Shown here: in pieces, positions 58,605-64,000 of the stretch
Layout of the letters: each line of letters begins with the position of its first letter
How positions within the stretch are numbered: the stretch's first letter is position 1
Source of the DNA: Anisus vortex
Taxonomy: Eukaryota; Mollusca; Gastropoda; Planorbidae
Assembly: GCA_949126835.1 (NCBI GenBank)
Contig: OX421499.1
Location: forward strand, 24,401,990-24,465,989
Direction: 5' to 3'
Length of the DNA: 64,000 bases
Translations under genes and position numbers: made by a program
Notes under the pieces: generated by a model
What the model was told of the DNA's origin: nothing
The model's input: only the letters and a program-made list of their open reading frames with translations
Database searches by the model: none

Positions 58605-58925
58605 TGTTGGCACGCAGACTAAATTAGAGATCTGACTTTGGCACAGTATTATCTAAAGGTTCGCAGAACTCTGCAGCAATCCAGTATGGGTCGTATCTAT
58701 GGTCCTGTCGCTAGAGCCGGCGCTCCCATCAGAGAAAGTAAGGGCGATGGCATAAGGGGGTGCCAGAAACAGGCTAGACATATTTTGCTTAGGTTCTTAG
58801 TAATTAACGCCAAACAACTTTCCATATCAAACATGATATCAAACATGATAGTTTTATTTGGTTTACTTTCAACTCTTGGTTTAACTTACACTTGTGAATA
58901 GATTTTTCCTCACGTAAAAGGTGTT
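58605..58925 (+). mobile_element. hAT fragments (terminus and transposase C-terminus)
   Basis: 58605-58665 matches the right subterminal region of the CAGGGGTCGGCAACC family (TGTTGGCACGCAGACTAAAT, AAAGGTTCGCAGAACTCTG). 58850-58910 keeps the transposase C-terminal LGLTYTCE, equivalent to the nested hAT's NSTYVCEQLFS. Confidence 0.5.
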
Positions 58926-59463
58926 TTAAGCCCACAAAAACAAAATTCGCCTATCAATTATGTTCCTGATATTGATAAATTGGCAGAGAGCGTCCAAGGA
59001 CACTGTTCACGTTATTAATCAATATTAACTAATTATATTAAAGTTAATTTTATGTTGAAGTTCTATTAATAAAGCATAAAAAATATATATTCAAGTTCAA
59101 AATCAAATTTGTTTAATTATTTTAATAAATAGTAGCTGTATATGTACGAGTGTAACCATGGTATTATCTAGCAGTTTTGTGTTAACTTCTGCAACATAAA
59201 AATAAATTTAAAAAACATTTAAAAAAAGCAACATAAAAACACTCGGGCAGAAGCCTGGCTGAGAAGACACTGAGTAGATTTAAAATTACTTTCTCGCGGA
59301 TTGGGTCGCGATAACTTTTCATTCTGCAGTCGTTATGACACATTAAATATTTGCATAAATCCAAAAAGGCAAACGAAAGAAAGAAACTAATTTTAAAGCT
59401 AATGTTCAACGATTATAAGGCAGAATTCTAAATTTTAATTACCATAATTCGAAGTAATCAGCT
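58926..59463. other. intergenic, no feature seen
   Basis: AT-rich; nothing supported. Confidence 0.35.
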
Positions 59464-60715
59464 TTGGATTCTGACCCAAACGTTCATACATTACTAACAT
59501 CAGTAATTAAAACATATAAATCCACAAGTCTCTCTCTGAGTTCCACATTTGGCATTCATGACATCGCCCTCTCCTGGTTCATGAACTATCTTCAGAATCG
59601 CTCCCAGACCGTTATGATTGAGTCCATAGTCTCCCAGCCTGTTCACGTCTGCTATGGTGTGCCGCAGGGGTCTGTCCTTGGTCCACTTCTTTTCACCCTT
59701 TACACTCAACCCCTATCCTTTGTCATCGAACGCCACAACCTCAAATATCATTCTTTCGCCGATGACACCCAGCTGTATAACAGCGCCTGAGAACTTCGAC
59801 AGGCTCCTTGCTTCCATCTCCATCTGTTTCCTGGACATCCAGAGCTGGATGACGGAAAACAAGTTGAAGCTTAACAGTGAGAAGACTGAAGATCTTATCG
59901 TCGGTACGAGACAGAGGGTCGTGCCCCTCACTGCGTCAGATCTTCAGCTGGCTGATGCAACAGTGCCTTTCTCCCCGACTATCAAAAGCCTTGGCGTCTA
60001 TCTGGACTCCACGCTGTCCATGCAGACCCACATCTCCTTCCTCACCAAAATCTGCTTCTTCCATCTGCGTCGTATTGCCGCCATCCGTCGTTATCTCACC
60101 AAGGAAGCTTGTGTTAAGCTCATCATCTCTCTCCTATTTTCCTGCTTGGACTATTGTAATTCGCTTTTGGCTGGTCTCTCGGCCTCCTCCCTTCAAGGAC
60201 TCCAACGTATTTAGAACTGCGCAGCCCGACTAGTTCTCAAGAAGAAGAAGTCAAATAATATCAATCCTCTGCTCCGATCTCTGCACTGGCTACCCATCAA
60301 CAACCGGATCTCATATAAGCTGGCTTCCCTCTGTTATAGGTGCCTGAATAACTGCGCCCCGGATTATCTTCGCTCTTGTATGGAGCTCTACACCCAGTCC
60401 CGCCCACTTCGTTCGGCTTCTGATGCGCTTACTCTGCGGATCCCTCGTGTGAGGCTAGTGTCCGCTGGCGAACGTTCATTTTCCTACGCAGGACCGTCCG
60501 CTTGGAATCACCTCCCACTACAGCTTCGCCAGAGCCCTAGCTATGACACCTTCAGGAGCCGGCTGAAGACTCACCTATTTCGTCAGCAGAATTAGCGTAT
60601 TACTACATATTTCGTTGTCTGTCTGTATTCTGTAACTGTCGTCTGCGCATAGAACTGTCACCAACGGGATATGCGCTATATAAGCACCGTTATTATTATT
60701 ATTATTTATTATTTC
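59464..60715 (+). mobile_element. LINE family C, 5'-truncated, reverse transcriptase recognisable
   Basis: Frame 1 (59464-59790) carries the palm motifs GVPQGSVLGPLLFTLY and FADDTQLYNSA. After a frameshift near 59780, a second frame (to 60595) gives FLDIQSWMTENKLKLNSEKT, then IKSLGVYLDSTLSMQTHISF, LDYCNSLLAGLSASSLQGLQ, a stop at 60212-60214 in place of a glutamine, NCAARLVLKKKK, LRSLHWLPINNRISYK and FSYAGPSAWNHLPLQLRQSP up to KTHLFRQQN. The 3' UTR ends GCGCTATATAAGCACCG(TTA)n. It is CR1/L2-like. The endonuclease domain is missing. Confidence 0.88.
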
Positions 60716-60786
60716 TTTTAATTTTGATCAACTATTCTCTTTTACTTATATTGTTCTGTTGTATCACTTATTTTGATTAAGTGTAC

Positions 60787-61412
60787 TGTTACGAATCTCG
60801 GTCATAAATGAATGACGTAGTAAGGCATTGACCTCTTAACAAGTGCGTATCAGAGTCCAAAGCGACCAAGGTTTGACCTTTATGCCCTGAGGGCAGTTTA
60901 AAATAAAATAATTCGTTCAAATCCCGTGGAAATTGGGGGATAATTCTGGATCGTAGTAATTATAGAGAAAGAGGTTAAAATGCGTATTAAGACCCTGTAG
61001 AATCTTCGATGATCGTTTTCTTTGTAAAGTCCCGACCTCCTTAAAGTTAGTTCAGTTTAAACGTTTGTAGAGTGAAGTCGCTATATTCATACATGTACAT
61101 ATAATGCCATTTTATTGATACTTATGTTGCCACCAGTTGATGAAGTTTATTGATCGTTTATATTGAGTCTACAATTTAAATAAAATTGTTTATTCAACAA
61201 CTGGAGTTGTTTGATCTATCGTTGTTGAGAAAGGTGTTGAAGATAATTATCACGAATATAACTACATTACTGCATAGACCTGTCAGTCAAGGAACCCCTA
61301 GCTTGGGCTACAGATTAGCAGAATCTAGAGACTTCTAATAAAGATACAACTATATTCATTGAATCCGATTTAACGAGTTGTAATAATAGTCATCATATAG
61401 AGGGCCATAACA
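60787..61412 (+). mobile_element. 5' LTR of a Ty3/gypsy-type retrotransposon
   Basis: Starts TGTTACGAATCTCGG and ends GGGCCATAACA, so TGTTA is inverted as TAACA at the ends. An AATAAA lies at 61179-61184. Directly after the LTR is a candidate primer-binding site (TTTGGGGTCTGCGTCCG from 61414), and gag starts 173 bp downstream. A second LTR was not found before the window end, so the boundary calls rest on end motifs and position. Confidence 0.7.
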
Positions 61413-61432
61413 GTTTGGGGTCTGCGTCCGAT
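61413..61432 (+). promoter_or_regulatory. candidate primer-binding site
   Basis: GTTTGGGGTCTGCGTCCG follows the LTR end directly; TGG is the usual first triplet because it pairs with tRNA CCA. The priming tRNA was not identified. Confidence 0.5.
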
Positions 61433-61584
61433 ATAGTTGTATAGTGAAGCATATATTCAAGTTGTGTTGTGTTGTGTGTTGGAGCAGTGACCTACTGAGC
61501 AAGCCTAAGAACGCTGAAATTATTCTTCCGATTGGAAAAACGTAAGTTGGAAATTTACCACTTTATAAATCTCTTAACTAAAGA

Positions 61585-62328
61585 ATGGAATTTATTGAAA
61601 ATCCAGAAGAAGAAGTTCTGAAAACTTTATCAATAAAGAAGTTAAAAGAGATCGCTGAGATCTTAAAGATAGAAGTTACTGAGACTACACCATCGAGGAC
61701 TGTGTTGACACAGCAGATAAAAGATGTGTTGATTGCGAGTGGAAAGTTGAAAGTAGAATCAAGCGCGGAGGGATATCAAGTTGAAGGTCAGATGTCTGAA
61801 CAGTTGCGATTTCAGCTAGAAATGAAACGGTTTGAGATGGAACAAAAACGTTTGGAAATAGAAGAAAAACGTCTTGAGATGGAAGATAAGAAAAGTCAAA
61901 GAGAAACAGAAAGTCAGGAAAGAATAGAGCTAGCGAAGATAGGAGCTACTAAAATAGAATCTCATAATGATGTAGAGATGGCCAGATGGAAAAAGCTAGT
62001 CCCTACCTACATTGATAAAGAAAGTGAAATAGCTAATTTCTTCCAGACCTTTGAAATTTCTTGCAGAGATTTTAAGTTCCCAGAAGATAAATGGGGAATA
62101 TTAGTCAGAACAGCTTTTACTCAGGGAAGGGCAAGAGATTGTGTTCTATTGTTAAAAGAGGAGAATTTAAATGATTATGAAATCATTAAAGACACTGTAC
62201 TTAAAGCCTATAACCAAATACCGGAAAGTTATCGGAAAAGGTATCCGCCCCAACCAACCGGAAACAAATTAGGGCTTTTCTCGGAATGGCCGGGTATTAT
62301 AGAAAGTTTTGTCCCAATTTTTCAGTGA
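61585..62328 (+). CDS. gag-like protein of the LTR retrotransposon, fused out of frame to remnant pol
   Basis: Residues 10-55 resemble a SAP-like two-helix motif (LSIKKLKEIAEILKIE). Residues 72-118 form a strongly charged coiled coil (EMKRFEMEQKRLEIEEKRLE). Residues 135-220 match the SCAN-like capsid domain of Ty3/gypsy gag (WKKLVPTYIDKESEIANFFQ, GRARDCVLLLKEENLNDYEI, LKAYNQIPESYRKRY). The genuine gag part ends near residue 220; the last 27 residues are translation of pol DNA in a wrong frame, so an internal deletion removed the zinc knuckle, protease and most of reverse transcriptase. Without these it could only be a non-autonomous element. Confidence 0.8.
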   Translation: MEFIENPEEEVLKTLSIKKLKEIAEILKIEVTETTPSRTVLTQQIKDVLIASGKLKVESSAEGYQVEGQMSEQLRFQLEMKRFEMEQKRLEIEEKRLEMEDKKSQRETESQERIELAKIGATKIESHNDVEMARWKKLVPTYIDKESEIANFFQTFEISCRDFKFPEDKWGILVRTAFTQGRARDCVLLLKEENLNDYEIIKDTVLKAYNQIPESYRKRYPPQPTGNKLGLFSEWPGIIESFVPIFQ

Positions 62329-62834
62329 TAGCAAGTCCATTGACAGATCTTTTGAAAAAGAATGTAAATTTTAAATGGACCCCTGAGTGTGATGAAGCAA
62401 TTGAACAGATCAAATTGATTCTATCACATGCACCTGTATTAACTTCACCTTCATTTGAAGATCCCTTTTTTATGATGGTGGATGCTTCAAATGTTGGGAT
62501 GGGTTCTGTTCTTTATCAAAAGGACAAGAATGAAATTGACCATCCTATTTGTTATTATTCCCAAAAGTTTAATAAACATCAAGTCAATTATAGTACGATT
62601 GAAAAAGAACTTTTAGGAATTATAAAATCCCTTAAACAGTTTGATTTTTACATCAGTGGATCACCACATCCTGTGGTTATCTATTGTGATCACAATCCCT
62701 TAGTTTTTTTATCCAAAATCACTGTAAACCAGCGAATATTGAGATGGTCCCTCTTTTTACAGGCATATCGCATTGAGATACGCCATCTGAATGGGAAAAA
62801 AAACGTAATTGCTGACTATCTCTCCCGATTGTAA
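62246..62834 (+). pseudogene. remnant pol: reverse transcriptase thumb and RNase H of a Ty3/gypsy element
   Basis: The +2 frame relative to gag opens just before FLGMAGYYRKFCPNFS, the conserved start of the thumb/connection region. The RNase HI domain follows: MMVDASNVGMGSVLYQ (catalytic Asp, residue 66 counted from the ATG at 62286), YSTIEKELLGIIKSLKQF (Glu 106) and VIYCDHNPLVFLS (Asp 135). It ends NVIADYLSRL and a stop; the integrase that should follow is not present. Fingers, palm and the catalytic DD motif are deleted. Confidence 0.85.
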
Positions 62835-64000
62835 AACTAATCTATATTTTTTCTGTATTAGTTAAAATAGATTGAATGAATTGTATTGACAAGCAAAAGA
62901 CTGGGTAGACCTGAACACTGTGGAAGTCACAGGAGAACCTATGCTATGAATAAAACCTTTATGGAAAATGGAAAAGAGCAATGTACCCCACTGAAAAGAT
63001 TGGAAATGAAATGTTTTACCACAACAGTCAAACCAGCAGTTTGTTTTGTACATAAATTGTTACATTGATTTCGCTATGAAAAAAAAATTAATAGTAGCCT
63101 ATGCTTAACTCTTTTCTACTTCAATAATATTGTATTTAATGTAATCTAAAGAAAATAAGTACTTACTGTGTAGTACTAAGATTGTATGAAGATAATATAA
63201 CTTGTTTTAATTGATAGTTAATTAAGTAAATTAACCAAATTTATTTAAGTAAATCCATGATTGTCTGAATGTTTCAATTTAACCTGCTACGATGTGAACT
63301 CTTTTAAAAAAGAAAATAATGACGTCGAAAGGTCATGGTAAAATGAAAGATTGAAATATTTTTAATGATTTTTGCTATAAACTATTTTAATTCGTGAACA
63401 GACTATGTTTAATGTTCTCAAAATAATATAAATGAATTTGATTTTGAGATGATAGATGTTAAAGAATGCTCATTTAATACGATAACTATTTAATCGCGTA
63501 GCAATTTTATTTGACCTCGGCTGTGATGAGGTAGAAATTTGCATAGCCATGTAAACATTTAGGGAATGAGAGAGTGATCGCAAGGAATAGGGAGAGAAAG
63601 AAAAAAAGAATACTGACCTAGAAATCTGTTGTCTCGCCACAGACAGTTGTCTAATGTGTTGTCCAAGCCTACAGGCTGAAAAACAAATACTGTCGAGAAA
63701 ATGATCGTGTTGTTGTGTAATTAGGTCAAGCCTAGTAGTATTTTTTTCATCAAGAGCGTTGTTTTTTTTTCTCCTTATGAAAAAATAAGTCGTGTCTGCA
63801 TATTATTTTTTCTTTTGTTGTTTGATTACAAATGTAAAAGATATTAGTTTATAAATTAAATGGACGAGAGAATTTTTATTACAGTGGAATGTTCAATGTA
63901 ATAGAAGTTATTAACTTGTATTATATTATATCTATTAAGAATGATTATGTATTTTTCTTGTATACAAGATTTAGATAAACAATTTAATTGTCCATTGTTT
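62835..64000. other. downstream of remnant pol; no integrase or 3' LTR seen
   Basis: AT-rich with short open frames lacking domains. A purine-rich tract (AGGGAGAGAAAGAAAAAAAG, 63589-63608) could be a polypurine tract, but no TGTTACGAATCTCGG follows it. The element's right border is either lost or beyond the window. Confidence 0.4.

Overview
This is a eukaryotic window: spliced genes with GT-AG introns, AT-rich non-coding DNA, and dense LINE, SINE, hAT and microsatellite content. The only intact protein-coding genes are two tandem, same-strand copies of a secreted lipopolysaccharide-binding / bactericidal permeability-increasing (LBP/BPI) protein. With the repeat types (tRNA-derived SINEs, hAT elements, several LINE families), they fit a gastropod mollusc, most likely a freshwater pulmonate of the Biomphalaria/Bulinus/Physella kind. 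In Biomphalaria glabrata LBP/BPI is a known egg-mass immune protein. The organism is an inference.

Layout. 1-13.4 kb is repeat-filled intergenic DNA: LINE 3' ends, SINEs, a 3.4-kb hAT transposon inserted in a SINE with its target duplication still visible, then a long GATA tetranucleotide field. Gene copy 1 runs from a TATA box at 13622 to a poly(A) signal at 27609; it has a non-coding first exon and 15 coding exons (477 aa). 27.7-45.2 kb separates the copies and holds a 3-kb 39/43-bp minisatellite, a 5.8-kb hAT with a second hAT nested in it, MITEs, SINEs, LINE pieces and a GATA/GACA array. Gene copy 2 runs from a TATA box at 45465 to poly(A) signals at 56217/56233, with the same exon plan (478 aa). 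56.3-64 kb holds SINE, LINE and hAT debris, a 5'-truncated LINE with a recognisable reverse transcriptase, and an internally deleted Ty3/gypsy-type LTR retrotransposon (5' LTR, gag, remnant RNase H).

The two LBP/BPI copies share every splice position and phase, a conserved proximal promoter, a 5'-UTR intron and an upstream GATA-type array, so the duplicated unit (about 31.8 kb TATA to TATA) included the regulatory region. The coding parts of exons 10-11 are almost identical while others have drifted, which suggests gene conversion. The introns diverged mainly by private minisatellite growth (55 x 32 bp in intron 7 of copy 1) and by separate transposon insertions.
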